Source: Deltaproteobacteria bacterium GWC2_55_46 (GTDB taxonomy: Bacteria; Desulfobacterota; GWC2-55-46). From it: 64,000 nt of DNA. Positions 19,652 through 27,229 of this stretch are shown in pieces. The stretch's first letter is position 1. Every line of letters starts with the position of its first letter. The DNA lies in the NCBI GenBank assembly GCA_001595385.3, contig LVEI03000001.1:2299344-2363343 (forward strand), given 5' to 3'. Under the pieces are notes generated by a model, which saw only the letters and a program-made list of their open reading frames with translations, ran no database searches and was not told the origin of the DNA. Both the position numbers and the translations under genes were made by a program.

Positions 19652-20863
19652 ATGGTAGAAAGGCGGAGGAGATTATTACGGATTGCGATTATCCTCGTGA
19701 TCCTCTTCTCAGCCCTGTACCTCCTGTACCGGGCTTTTATCTACTCACCCGTCATATTCGGGCTCAGGGATGACTTCAAGGAGGCGGTCCCTTTCCAGGC
19801 AGTACCGGCAGGCATAAAGGGGATAAGGGCCGCGGACTGCGCCGTCTGCCACAGGGAGATCTACGAGGAATGGAAGTCCTCTTATCACGCCAGGGCCTTC
19901 GTGGACCCCTTCTTCCAGGCCTTTTGGCGTAAGGACGAATTCATCTGGATATGCCTTAACTGCCACACCCCGCTCGTAAACCAACAGCCTTTTCTCATCA
20001 AGGGCCTTGAGGGGGGCAGCGTATCCAGGCCGATAAGAGAGCCGAATAAGGATTACGACGTGGAATTGCAGGGAGAGGGCATCACCTGCGCAGCCTGCCA
20101 CCTGCGCGACGGGGTGATCCTCGGCCCCTACGAAGACTCCGACGCCCCTCACCCGACGAGGTACGACCCACGATTCCGCACTACCGGGATATGCTACACC
20201 TGCCACCAGGTCCCGGGAGGCCCCTTCCAGTTCTACAACGGCGGCCCGTGCGCGACGTACTTCGAGTTCGAGGGGAACCCATGGGCGGAAAAGGGCTATG
20301 TCTGCCAGACATGCCACATGCCGGAAGTAGAGAGGGCGGTCGCAGCAGGAGGGACCATAAGGAAGGGCGGCAGGCACCTCTGGCAAGGGGGACACTCCCC
20401 GGAGATGGTAAGGAAGGCCTTGACAGTAGAGGTCGAGGGGGACAAGAAGAGCTACGATCCCGGTGAAACGGCCCGCTTCACCCTGACCCTTGAGAACAGC
20501 GGCGCCGGCCACAGGATACCCACCGGAGACCCGGACAGGTTTTTTACCGTCTCCTTCAAGGTGGTGGATGGAGCTGGCAGGGTGCTGAGGGAGAAGAAGC
20601 GCACCATAGGCCGCTGGATACTCTGGAAGCCAGTGATCGTCGAGGTATATGAGAACAGGCCAGCGCCGCTGGAAAGCCTCACTTATCGCTTCGACTATCA
20701 GATCTCCGCAGATTACGAGGGCCTCAGCCTTGTAGCCGAGGTCGCCTACAACATAATGAGCGAGAGGAGCCATGGAGTGCTCGAAACAAAGTACGGGCTC
20801 ACCGCTAAAGACCCTTACAGCTTTGTCATATTCAGCGAGACCATGCCGCTGAGAGGGCGCTGA
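19652..20863 (+). CDS. membrane-anchored pentaheme c-type cytochrome (cytochrome c554-like)
   Basis: A 403-residue protein with an uncleaved-type N-terminal TM helix (about 9-30) after a very basic start, so the body is outside the cytoplasmic membrane. There are five CxxCH heme sites: CAVCH (residue 63), CLNCH, CAACH, CYTCH and CQTCH. The last third (after GGRHLWQGGHSPEMV) looks like a beta-sandwich. It is clearly a paralogue of the protein at 27783-28931, with the same heme order and the same GRRHLxxGxHxPEMV segment. It starts 12 bases after merA and is probably in the same operon. A role in periplasmic electron transfer is inferred; the substrate is unknown. Confidence 0.8.
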   Translation: MVERRRRLLRIAIILVILFSALYLLYRAFIYSPVIFGLRDDFKEAVPFQAVPAGIKGIRAADCAVCHREIYEEWKSSYHARAFVDPFFQAFWRKDEFIWICLNCHTPLVNQQPFLIKGLEGGSVSRPIREPNKDYDVELQGEGITCAACHLRDGVILGPYEDSDAPHPTRYDPRFRTTGICYTCHQVPGGPFQFYNGGPCATYFEFEGNPWAEKGYVCQTCHMPEVERAVAAGGTIRKGGRHLWQGGHSPEMVRKALTVEVEGDKKSYDPGETARFTLTLENSGAGHRIPTGDPDRFFTVSFKVVDGAGRVLREKKRTIGRWILWKPVIVEVYENRPAPLESLTYRFDYQISADYEGLSLVAEVAYNIMSERSHGVLETKYGLTAKDPYSFVIFSETMPLRGR

Positions 20864-20894
20864 TTAGCGGGACCGTAAGAAAGGAGGCGGTAAT

Positions 20895-21152
20895 ATGTCG
20901 GGTATGATGGGGAATATGCAGGGCTGGGGCATGTGGGGGCCGGTGTCGATGCTCTTTTTCAGCCTCTTCTGGATAGCCATTCTCGTGTTGGTCATCGTTG
21001 GCATAGTTTTTCTGGTCCGTTACATGCGGGGTTATGGCATGGAAGGAAGAGGCGCTCAAGAAACCCCTCTTGACGTCTTGAAAAAGCGTTACGCCAGGGG
21101 CGAGATAGATAAAAAAGAATTTGCTGAGAAGAAAAAAGACCTCGCTGAATGA
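20895..21152 (+). CDS. small SHOCT-domain membrane protein
   Basis: An 85-residue protein. The start is Met/Gly-rich (MSGMMGNMQGWGMWGP). One TM helix spans about 19-43, and the C-terminal 28 residues form a SHOCT motif (PLDVLKKRYARGEIDKKEFAEKKKDL). It has a strong ribosome site (AGGAGGCGG). Proteins of this build are very common next to metal-resistance and redox genes. The SHOCT motif is thought to mediate oligomerisation. The function is not known. Confidence 0.75.
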   Translation: MSGMMGNMQGWGMWGPVSMLFFSLFWIAILVLVIVGIVFLVRYMRGYGMEGRGAQETPLDVLKKRYARGEIDKKEFAEKKKDLAE

Positions 21153-21177
21153 TCGTCATTAAAAGCAGGAGGCGACT

Positions 21178-21702
21178 ATGAAGGTACGAAGCCTGCTAAT
21201 TGCCGTGGTGACTTCGTTTATCCTCTGCACGGGTCCTTCTCTGGCAGCTGAAAAAAACGAGAGCATCCTTTTCCACCTCAAGACAAGCCTCAAGCACGAC
21301 GACGCCCAGATCTGCGTGGCCTACAATATGATATGGGCGGCCCTTGAAAGCGGGCTTGAGGTGAATGTCCTCATAGACGCCGATACCGCGAATACCTTCA
21401 AGACAGGCTGGTTCGGGCGTGATGACATAGAAAAGTTCCCCCTGCCGGAGCGGCTAAGGAAGTCCCTTTCCGAGCAATTCAATGTGCCATTAAAGGGCGT
21501 GCCGGTGAACTACGGGCGGTTCCTCGATATGCTCCATCAAAAGGGCGCCCGGTTCCATATCAATTCGGCTTTCTTAGTGCTCGCAAAGATAGAAAAAGAG
21601 ATGGGCAAGTTGGATAACATTTCCGCGAAGTTCTTCAAGCCTGTTACCTTGAAGGAGATGATAGAATTGAGGACAGGGGCGGATTACTACATGGCGTATT
21701 AG
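21178..21702 (+). CDS. exported DsrE-like protein
   Basis: A 174-residue protein with a signal peptide (about 1-23, ending SLAAE). The rest has the DsrE/DsrF-like fold pattern ILFHLKTSLKHDDAQICVAYNMIWAALESGLEVNVLID, with the alpha/beta core expected for sulfur-relay or sulfane-sulfur proteins. A single Cys (in AQICVAYN) is at the start of the first helix, not at the usual DsrE catalytic position, so sulfur carriage is uncertain. It has a good ribosome site (AGGAGGCGAC), 25 bases after the SHOCT gene. It probably acts in the periplasm. Confidence 0.6.
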   Translation: MKVRSLLIAVVTSFILCTGPSLAAEKNESILFHLKTSLKHDDAQICVAYNMIWAALESGLEVNVLIDADTANTFKTGWFGRDDIEKFPLPERLRKSLSEQFNVPLKGVPVNYGRFLDMLHQKGARFHINSAFLVLAKIEKEMGKLDNISAKFFKPVTLKEMIELRTGADYYMAY

Positions 21703-21740
21703 CTTCTTTTTTTTCTCCGTGCTCATTTCCGCTTCTTTTG

Positions 21741-21881
21741 ATGGTCGTCGGCAGGGTTGATGTGGAGGCAAAGGCGCGCCCTTTCGCCCTCGCGGCGGCG
21801 CTTTCGACGTGGGCGAGCGCATTTTTTCTTATGATAGGCGGCGTAATAGCCCTGGGCGGGGAGCTATACTGCCCATTATAG
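21741..21881 (+). CDS. possible 46-residue membrane peptide
   Basis: An open frame from ATG 21741 to TAG encodes about 46 residues with one hydrophobic stretch (FALAAALSTWASAFFLMIGG) and ends GGELYCPL. The frame stays open upstream to about 21699 without a better start, and no ribosome site is visible. It fills the gap between the DsrE-like and MerP-like genes. It could be a remnant of a membrane transporter gene such as merT, or not coding at all. Confidence 0.2.
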   Translation: MVVGRVDVEAKARPFALAAALSTWASAFFLMIGGVIALGGELYCPL

Positions 21882-21890
21882 GAGTTAATC

Positions 21891-22199
21891 ATGAAAAGGT
21901 TTCTATTTGCCGTTCTTATATCAGCTCTTATGCTTTCATCTCCTGCGCTGGCCGGTCCTCCCGCAAAGGTAATTATTCACGTAAAAGGCATCTCGTGCCC
22001 GTTTTGCGCCTACGGGCTTGAAAAGAAGCTCAAGGGCCTTGAAGGTGTAAAGGATTTCTCCATGGACCTCGAAGGAGGAAAGGCGGAGGTTTTTTTCAGC
22101 GACAGGGATTTTATTGAAATAAAGAAGATAGAGGAGGCGGTAAGGGATTCGGGCTTTACTCCGGGAAAGATCGAGGTGAAGGAGATTCAGGGTGAGTAG
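21891..22199 (+). CDS. exported heavy-metal-associated (MerP-like) protein
   Basis: A 102-residue protein with a signal peptide (1-21, ending ALAG) and one HMA domain. The metal motif is GISCPFCAYGLEKKL, with the Cys pair separated by Pro-Phe, not the usual Thr-Cys or Ala-Ala spacing residues. Family knowledge: periplasmic MerP hands Hg(II) to MerT, and related domains carry Cu or Cd. With merA nearby a mercury role is plausible, but no merT is recognised. The stop overlaps the frame of the next gene's possible upstream start. Confidence 0.75.
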   Translation: MKRFLFAVLISALMLSSPALAGPPAKVIIHVKGISCPFCAYGLEKKLKGLEGVKDFSMDLEGGKAEVFFSDRDFIEIKKIEEAVRDSGFTPGKIEVKEIQGE

Positions 22200-22236
22200 C
22201 CTTGAGGGGTGCTGTCAAAAAGTCCGTGGAGGAAGA

Positions 22237-23127
22237 ATGCTTGGAAGATGCGTAGCAGTATTTGTGGCGGCTTGCTGTATCCTCTTTTTGCCGCTGCCCG
22301 CCCATCCAGCGCCCATCACCTTCAATACGGCTCTACCGGTCAGCAAAGGTGAGGGCATCTTCCGGGCGCAGGCGAAATACTCCCTTTCAACCGGCGACCC
22401 CGCTTCCAGAGGCAGGGAGCTTGCGGTCTGGAGCGTCCCGCTGGTCCTTGTCTACGGCGTCACAAGGGATTTCACTCTCTTTGCCGTCACGGAGTATGTC
22501 GACAGGGAACTCGAAGAGGGAGGCTTAAAAAGGGGGGATGAGGGGCTCGGGGACTCGACCTTCATCGCCCGCTACACCGTATGGACAAAGGACCTCTCCG
22601 GCGAGACCCTGAGGCTCGCCCCCTTTGCGGCGATAAAGGCGCCCACCGGCAGGGATGACGCCACTGATTCACAGGGCACCCTCCCCAGGAACCTCCAGCC
22701 CGGCACAGGCTCATGGGACTATACAGCAGGTACGATATTCACATGGCAGACTCTCAAGAGGCAGGTGGACGCCTCTGCCTCGTATACATTAAATACCGAA
22801 GCCGGGGGTTTCAGGTTTGGAGACGTCGCAAGGCTCGACGCCTCATACCAGCACAGGCTCTTTCCAAAAAAGCTCGGGCCGGGGCTTCCGGCCTTTGTAT
22901 ACGGGGTTGTTGAATCGAGCCTTGTATGGCAGGACAAGAGCGAGATAGACGGGGTGGATGACGCAGACTCAGGAGGAGTTAAGCTCTTCGTAACCCCCGG
23001 CATACAATATGTCACCCTGAGGACGGTTACTGAGGCGGCGGTATCGGTCCCCGTATTCCAGGACCTCAACGGAAATGCCCTCGAAGACGACTATGCCGCC
23101 ATTTTGAGCTTCAGGGTGAACTTTTGA
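22237..23127 (+). CDS. outer-membrane beta-barrel protein, transporter-like
   Basis: About 296 residues from ATG 22237, which has GGAGG 4 bases upstream. A frame from GTG 22192 is longer but would overlap the MerP-like gene. The signal peptide ends near HPAPITF. The rest is made of alternating amphipathic strands (FRAQAKYSL, VDASASYTL, ARLDASYQHRL, TEAAVSVPVF) with a terminal aromatic-type strand ending RVNF, typical of outer-membrane barrels of the phenol-degradation MetA-like group. It is probably a channel for a small solute linked to the metal genes around it. The substrate is not known. Confidence 0.65.
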   Translation: MLGRCVAVFVAACCILFLPLPAHPAPITFNTALPVSKGEGIFRAQAKYSLSTGDPASRGRELAVWSVPLVLVYGVTRDFTLFAVTEYVDRELEEGGLKRGDEGLGDSTFIARYTVWTKDLSGETLRLAPFAAIKAPTGRDDATDSQGTLPRNLQPGTGSWDYTAGTIFTWQTLKRQVDASASYTLNTEAGGFRFGDVARLDASYQHRLFPKKLGPGLPAFVYGVVESSLVWQDKSEIDGVDDADSGGVKLFVTPGIQYVTLRTVTEAAVSVPVFQDLNGNALEDDYAAILSFRVNF

Positions 23128-23134
23128 GGGATAA

Positions 23135-23662
23135 GTGACAAAGCTAAAATTTCTCTGCCTTTTGTTCGTTTTTCTCACGGCGTCCTGCGCCGGTGAGAAG
23201 GCCTTTTCCTTTTCAGGCGGCTGGGGAGGGAAAGGCTCGGGCAAGGGAGAGTTCAATGAGCCTTATGACATAGAGGCCGACGGGGAGGGCTATCTCTATG
23301 TGACGGACGCGAGGAACGCGAGGGTGCAGAAGTTCACTGCCGAAGGAAGGTTCGTCCTCGAGTTCGGGAAGAAAGGAAAGGGGCCGGGGGAGTTCATAAA
23401 GCCCGTCGGGGTCGCCGTGGACAGGAATGGGTTCGTGTATGTGACCGACTACGACCTCGACAGGGTGCAGAAGTTTGCGCCTTCGGGAGAGTATGTTCTG
23501 GGGTGGGGAAGCCACGGAGGTGGCCCGGGTGACTTTGACGCGCCTTCCGACATCGCCGCGGGCCCTGATGGGAGCCTTTTTGTAATCGACCTCTATAACC
23601 ACAGGGTGCAGGTCTTTGACGAGAACGGCCGGTTCTTGAGGGAATGGGGCAGGAATGAATAG
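23135..23662 (+). CDS. NHL-repeat lipoprotein, N-terminal half (split gene)
   Basis: A 175-residue protein from a GTG start (GAGGG 4 bases upstream). The signal peptide ends in a lipobox-like LTASC. Three NHL repeats follow, of the type GEFNEPYDIEADGEGYLYV..NARVQKF. It stops at TAG 23660-23662 just after REWG, where the next repeat should begin. The following frame carries exactly three more repeats, so the two together would make a six-bladed propeller. This suggests a frameshift in a single ancestral gene, or two halves translated in a coupled way (overlap ATGAATAG). Confidence 0.7.
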   Translation: MTKLKFLCLLFVFLTASCAGEKAFSFSGGWGGKGSGKGEFNEPYDIEADGEGYLYVTDARNARVQKFTAEGRFVLEFGKKGKGPGEFIKPVGVAVDRNGFVYVTDYDLDRVQKFAPSGEYVLGWGSHGGGPGDFDAPSDIAAGPDGSLFVIDLYNHRVQVFDENGRFLREWGRNE

Positions 23663-24038
23663 CGAGTTCTACTACCCGGCGAAGCTGACCTTCGGCAACG
23701 GCAGGGTCTATGTGTCTGATTCGTACAATAATAGAATTCAGGCCTTCACCCATCAAGGGGAGTTTCTCTTCCAGTTCGGCGGCATGGGTTTTTGGAGGGG
23801 GACCTTCCGCGTGGCCTCGGGCGTTGCCGTTGGGCCGGATGGGCTTTTGTACGCAGCCGACTACTACAACGACCGTGTACAGGTATTTGACCCCGAAGGT
23901 AAGTTCATCACATCATTTGGGGGAGAAGGCACAGGCAATGGGGAATTCAAAGGCCCGACCGGCGTTGCCGTATCCGAAGACAAGATTTACGCGGTGGACT
24001 GGGGAAACCACAGGGTTCAGGAGTTTATCAGAAGATAG
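23655..24038 (+). CDS. NHL-repeat protein, C-terminal half (split gene)
   Basis: A 127-residue open frame with three NHL repeats: SEFYYPAKLTFGNGRVYV, then a repeat with GPDGLLYAADYYNDRVQVF, then GEFKGPTGVAV..WGNHRVQEF. It has no signal peptide of its own, so alone it would stay in the cytoplasm, unlike the upstream lipoprotein half. It is probably the displaced C-terminal part of the same six-bladed propeller. NHL proteins usually serve as binding scaffolds; no enzyme residues can be assigned. Confidence 0.6.
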   Translation: MNSEFYYPAKLTFGNGRVYVSDSYNNRIQAFTHQGEFLFQFGGMGFWRGTFRVASGVAVGPDGLLYAADYYNDRVQVFDPEGKFITSFGGEGTGNGEFKGPTGVAVSEDKIYAVDWGNHRVQEFIRR

Positions 24039-24125
24039 CTCTCACGCGATACGCCAGCTACTTGACCATCCTGAGAATCGGGTTATGCTTTAATTATGCA
24101 AAACTTTGCGGAAAGGAGACCATAT

Positions 24126-24566
24126 ATGCGTAGAAAATTGCTCGTAAATATATTGATAGCTGTTTTCTTCTCTCTTTTTCTCGTTGAGGCCCACGCGGCT
24201 GTCCAGAAGAGCAGCCTGAGAGGCGAGAAGGACTTCAAGAAGGCCCAGGGCGAGGTGACTGTAAGCGACGCTGGCGCTGACCAAAAGCAGATATCGGTCA
24301 GCGCCAGCGGCCTGAAACCGAACTCCATATATACCTTCTGGTTCGTGAACGAGAAGCCACGGATGGACATGGCAGGCGTCGGCACCGGGAATTACTCCTT
24401 CAGGAGCGATGCCCAGGGGAACGCCCAATATACGGCAGCTGTGTCTCAAGAGGAACTGAGGAGGTGGAACCTCTTTGAGGTTGCGTACCACCCCGATCAA
24501 AACCCTCAGAACATGGAGAATATACAGATCGCGCTCAAAGGCGAGGTGCCGGGGACGGCGCGGTAA
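24126..24566 (+). CDS. secreted protein of unknown function
   Basis: 146 residues from ATG 24126 (AGGAG 8 bases upstream; an earlier ATG at 24096 lacks a ribosome site). The signal peptide ends AHAA. The mature part looks like a single beta-sandwich: ISVSASGLKPNSIYTFWFVNEKP, then GTGNYSFRSDAQGNAQYTAAV, then FEVAYHPDQNPQNMENIQIALKGEV. It has no cysteines. The pattern resembles small extracellular CHRD- or superoxide-dismutase-like sandwich domains, but no metal ligands are apparent. A hairpin follows the gene. Confidence 0.55.
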   Translation: MRRKLLVNILIAVFFSLFLVEAHAAVQKSSLRGEKDFKKAQGEVTVSDAGADQKQISVSASGLKPNSIYTFWFVNEKPRMDMAGVGTGNYSFRSDAQGNAQYTAAVSQEELRRWNLFEVAYHPDQNPQNMENIQIALKGEVPGTAR

Positions 24567-24597
24567 AAACAGGTATCTACCCTGAGTTCTAATTGTG

Positions 24598-24625
24598 CTG
24601 GGGGGCGCTGAAAAGCGCCCCCCAG
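24598..24625 (+). terminator. GC-rich hairpin, probable terminator
   Basis: A perfect 12-bp stem CTGGGGGGCGCT with a GAAA loop. There is no T-run, so it may act with Rho or as an mRNA 3' end stabiliser. Confidence 0.45.
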
Positions 24626-24827
24626 CTCGCGATATCGCAAGAGATGATGGAGCAAGTCTCGTGCGGCCATAAGATTGAAAATTCCGCGTCCTGCCCGAAT
24701 TTTAATCCTCGACAATCCTTCTTGCTTTCATAACACCGAAATTAAATAGAAGAGCGCGCGATAGAAAAATGAAACCGTTTGCAACCTGTTAGGGAATATA
24801 ATTTCGAATTTCGAGTCATTCGACAAT

Positions 24828-25493
24828 CTATTTTCCCTTGCCGCGCCATATAAACATCAACCTTTTAACGGTTCCGTTAAAATCCGGTCTCCCGATGATA
24901 CGTCGACGGATAAGCTTAAAGACGACGATGGCGGCGATTGTGGAGAGTACAAGAACAACAAGGCCGTTTCTGATCCTTTCAAAAACAGGCAGCAAATCTA
25001 AAATGCCTTCTTTGAAGGTAAATCCCAGCAAAAGGAATGCAGCCGCCCATAAAGCGGCGCCAACAAGGTCAAGCGCGAGAAATCTCATGTAGCCGAACCT
25101 TAGCGCCCCGGTGAGCGGAGCCGAGAGGGTCCTGACGCCGAAGACGAACCTGGCCATGGGTATGGTTATATGCCCGAACCTCTTGAAAAAGGACTCTGCC
25201 CTGTCCGTGTAGTTGCACGTGCAAAGCGTGCAGTTGATATAAGTGTCTATGAGCCTTCTGCCTCCCCATCTTCCTATGAGATACGCAAGGCTGTCGCCGA
25301 TGACGGCCCCGGCTACAGCCACAAGGAGGCTTGGCGCAAGGTCCATTCCGGTAGCCGCGAGCGCCCCGGCCAGAAGAAGAAAAAGCTCGCCTGGCACCGG
25401 GAGCCCGGCGTTATCGAGCATTACCCCGAAAAAAATTATCAGGTAGCCGTAAGAGTTAAAGAGGCTTAAAATATCGCCTGGATTATCGCTCAA
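24828..25493 (-). CDS. DedA family membrane protein
   Basis: About 221 residues from a TTG start (complement of 25491-25493), which has GAGGG 7 bases upstream. The frame continues further upstream without a ribosome site and would run toward the regulator's promoter. Family features are visible: FGVMLDNAGLPVPGELFLLLAG near residue 20, the conserved Glu/Pro loop, then GDSLAYLIGRWGGRR and FGHITIPMARFVFGVRTLSAPLTG. An unusual CTLCTC pair of cysteines lies in the loop around residue 93. DedA proteins help maintain the proton motive force and recycle polyprenyl or phospholipid carriers. It is divergent from the Crp/Fnr gene. Confidence 0.8.
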   Translation of the reverse strand: MSDNPGDILSLFNSYGYLIIFFGVMLDNAGLPVPGELFLLLAGALAATGMDLAPSLLVAVAGAVIGDSLAYLIGRWGGRRLIDTYINCTLCTCNYTDRAESFFKRFGHITIPMARFVFGVRTLSAPLTGALRFGYMRFLALDLVGAALWAAAFLLLGFTFKEGILDLLPVFERIRNGLVVLVLSTIAAIVVFKLIRRRIIGRPDFNGTVKRLMFIWRGKGK

Positions 25494-25614
25494 GTTCTGT
25501 CCCTCATCACTGGAAATCTTAGAGCGGTCCCGAGGTTGTTGCGCAATTTCGCATGAGAACGAGCTGAGAAGGTTTTGAAAAAGCCCGGAGGTAGGAATTA
25601 TTGCCGACTTTAGA

Positions 25615-25620
25615 TATAAT
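25615..25620 (+). promoter_or_regulatory. -10 element upstream of the Crp/Fnr gene
   Basis: A perfect TATAAT lies about 100 bases before the regulator start codon. No matching -35 is visible at 17 bases, so activator-dependent use or autoregulation is possible. Confidence 0.4.
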
Positions 25621-25718
25621 ACTATAGCAGGTTGCAGAAAAAGTTCATCTGCTTCGTTGTCATCGTTGCTTCTGCTACGGCGTACCAAATCCTGCAAGTT
25701 TATTTTATGAGGACAGGA

Positions 25719-26390
25719 ATGGATAAGAACAAGCTCTGGTACATAAACACCAATAAGATATTCTCCGGGCTTTCTGAAAAGGAAAAGGGCGAGATAGCGT
25801 CCAAAATTACGGAGTTGAACGTCAAGAAAAGAGGAGTTGTCTATAGCTCAGGGGACAGGGCGGAGACCGTCTATATACTCAAGGAAGGCAGGATCAAGGT
25901 AACACGGTTTTCCGAGGAGGGAAGAGAACTGACGGTCGATATCCTGGAACCCGGCGACGTATTGGGCGAACTAAGCCTTGCCGGAGAGCGAGAGCGTGAA
26001 ACGGACGCCGTGGCGATGGAAGATTCCTTCCTGTGCGTAGTTAAACGCAAGGACTTTGAGGATTTTATCGGCAAGATGCCGGGGCTGTCCTTCACCATAA
26101 CGAAGTGGATAGGCCTCCGGTTAAGAAGAATCGAGAACCGTTTTGAAAATATGCTCTTTAAAGACGTGCGCACAAGGCTCCTCGCCGTATTCATGGACCT
26201 GGCGCAAAAGCATGGCGTGAGCGCCGATAATGGTATAAAGATAGCGATCCGTCTGTCGCACAAGGACATAGCCGGCCTTGTAGGGGCCACGCGGGAGACG
26301 GTCACCCTTGAATTGAACAACCTTAAGAGAAACGGTGACATCATGATGGACGGGAAATATTTCGTCCTGGCCTCAAGGCATCTCTCCTGA
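25719..26390 (+). CDS. Crp/Fnr family transcription regulator
   Basis: 223 residues from ATG 25719 (GAGGACAGGA just upstream); a longer frame from 25632 has no ribosome site. The cyclic-nucleotide-like domain spans about 15-130 (SSGDRAETVYILKEGRIKVTRFSEEGRELTVDILEPGDVLGELSL). The winged helix-turn-helix is near 175-215, with recognition region LSHKDIAGLVGATRETVTLELNNL. The N-terminal part lacks the four-Cys [4Fe-4S] set of true FNR, so oxygen sensing by an Fe-S cluster is unlikely. Likely targets include the downstream operon, where a symmetric box lies at 26403-26418. Confidence 0.85.
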   Translation: MDKNKLWYINTNKIFSGLSEKEKGEIASKITELNVKKRGVVYSSGDRAETVYILKEGRIKVTRFSEEGRELTVDILEPGDVLGELSLAGERERETDAVAMEDSFLCVVKRKDFEDFIGKMPGLSFTITKWIGLRLRRIENRFENMLFKDVRTRLLAVFMDLAQKHGVSADNGIKIAIRLSHKDIAGLVGATRETVTLELNNLKRNGDIMMDGKYFVLASRHLS

Positions 26391-26402
26391 TTTTTCTCAA
26401 TT

Positions 26403-26445
26403 TGTAAGCCGCCTTACATTTTCCCTCCGGTTTTTCTGATATAGT
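26403..26445 (+). promoter_or_regulatory. promoter with Crp/Fnr-type palindrome for the dsrE-secC operon
   Basis: TGTAAG-N4-CTTACA is centred at 26410.5. An extended -10 TG-A-TATAGT lies at 26437-26445. The expected transcription start is near 26452, which puts the palindrome at about -41.5, the class II activator position for Crp/Fnr proteins. No good -35 is present, as expected for an activated promoter. Confidence 0.55.
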
Positions 26446-26451
26446 TCATCC

Positions 26452-26625
26452 ATGAAAATAAAAGACGCGGCTTCCTCGAAATCTGGCAGAGCCCGCAAGG
26501 GAGGGAAGGACGCATGTATAACCCTTAAAAAAGATGAACGCGTCATCTTGAAGAAAGCAGGCTTGTCCTCCAGGGATTCCTCCATAAAGAAATTCAATAA
26601 AATAAAAGGAGGCGAGCATGCCTAA
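26452..26625 (+). CDS. possible 57-residue basic leader protein
   Basis: An open frame ATG 26452 to TAA 26625, too short to be listed by most gene callers. It encodes a Lys/Arg/Ser-rich peptide (begins MKIKDAASSKSGRARKGGK) with one Cys. There is no ribosome site, but the predicted transcription start falls on or next to the ATG, so leaderless translation is possible. It overlaps the first 8 bases of the DsrE gene, which would couple their translation. It may also be untranslated leader. Confidence 0.3.
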   Translation: MKIKDAASSKSGRARKGGKDACITLKKDERVILKKAGLSSRDSSIKKFNKIKGGEHA

Positions 26626-26983
26626 GATAGCTATCATACTGCATGCCGAGCCTGGCACGCACGATGCCATGGGGCGGGCCGCCCATGCCCTGCTTTACTC
26701 CAGGGACCTGTTAGAGGCTGGCATGGAGGTGAAGCTCGTCTTTGACGGAGGAGGGACAAGATGGGTAACGGAGCTCTCCAGGGAGGATAATCCGCTTAAC
26801 GCGCTGTACAAGGAAATCAGGGAGGCTGGAGTTATCTCCGGCGTTTGCCAGTTCTGCATCGGGGCCTTCGGAGGAGACGTGGAGGTTGTGAAAAACCTGG
26901 GTCTCCCCGTGGCAGGGGAGTACATGGGGCATCCGAGCATATCGGCCTTGATACGGGATGGTTATCAGATTATTACGCTCTGA
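26618..26983 (+). CDS. cytoplasmic DsrE family protein
   Basis: A 121-residue protein with strong ribosome site (AAAGGAGGCGAGC). The DsrE-like alpha/beta fold is seen in KIAIILHAEPGTHDAMGRAAHALLYSRDLLEAGMEVKLVFDG. A CxxC pair (GVCQFCIGAFG, near residues 76-79) lies where DsrE/TusD proteins carry their active cysteine, so persulfide handling is plausible. The end (EYMGHPSISALIRDGYQIITL) matches the family's usual close. It is the first strong gene of an operon with the SEC-C miniprotein and two cytochromes, suggesting a sulfur- or redox-related role. Confidence 0.75.
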   Translation: MPKIAIILHAEPGTHDAMGRAAHALLYSRDLLEAGMEVKLVFDGGGTRWVTELSREDNPLNALYKEIREAGVISGVCQFCIGAFGGDVEVVKNLGLPVAGEYMGHPSISALIRDGYQIITL

Positions 26984-27023
26984 TCGATCGCTTACGCTGA
27001 ATCTCGGTAAAAGGAGGAAAAAA

Positions 27024-27167
27024 ATGGCTAAGGATCTTAACGAGGCGTGTCCTTGCGGCTCAGGAAAGAAATATGGCGAGTGTTGCGGAAAAGACGAGTC
27101 CTGTTCCTGCGGCTCAGGCAAAAAGGCCTCTGAATGCTGCTACAGTGCGACCGGCAAATGCTGCTGA
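27024..27167 (+). CDS. tandem SEC-C motif miniprotein
   Basis: A 47-residue protein from ATG 27024 with ribosome site AAAGGAGGAAA. It consists of almost nothing but two SEC-C zinc motifs: CPCGSGKKYGECC and CSCGSGKKASECC, then a CC end (11 Cys in 47 residues). In SecA one such motif binds zinc and SecB or ribosomes. A free-standing double motif is a probable small zinc protein, perhaps a metal buffer or adaptor. It sits between a DsrE gene and a cytochrome gene. Confidence 0.75.
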   Translation: MAKDLNEACPCGSGKKYGECCGKDESCSCGSGKKASECCYSATGKCC

Positions 27168-27229
27168 GGCCGTTTTAGGAGAGAACGGCTCTTGAGCCTT
27201 CTCAAAAACTCAAAAATGGAGGAGTAGAT

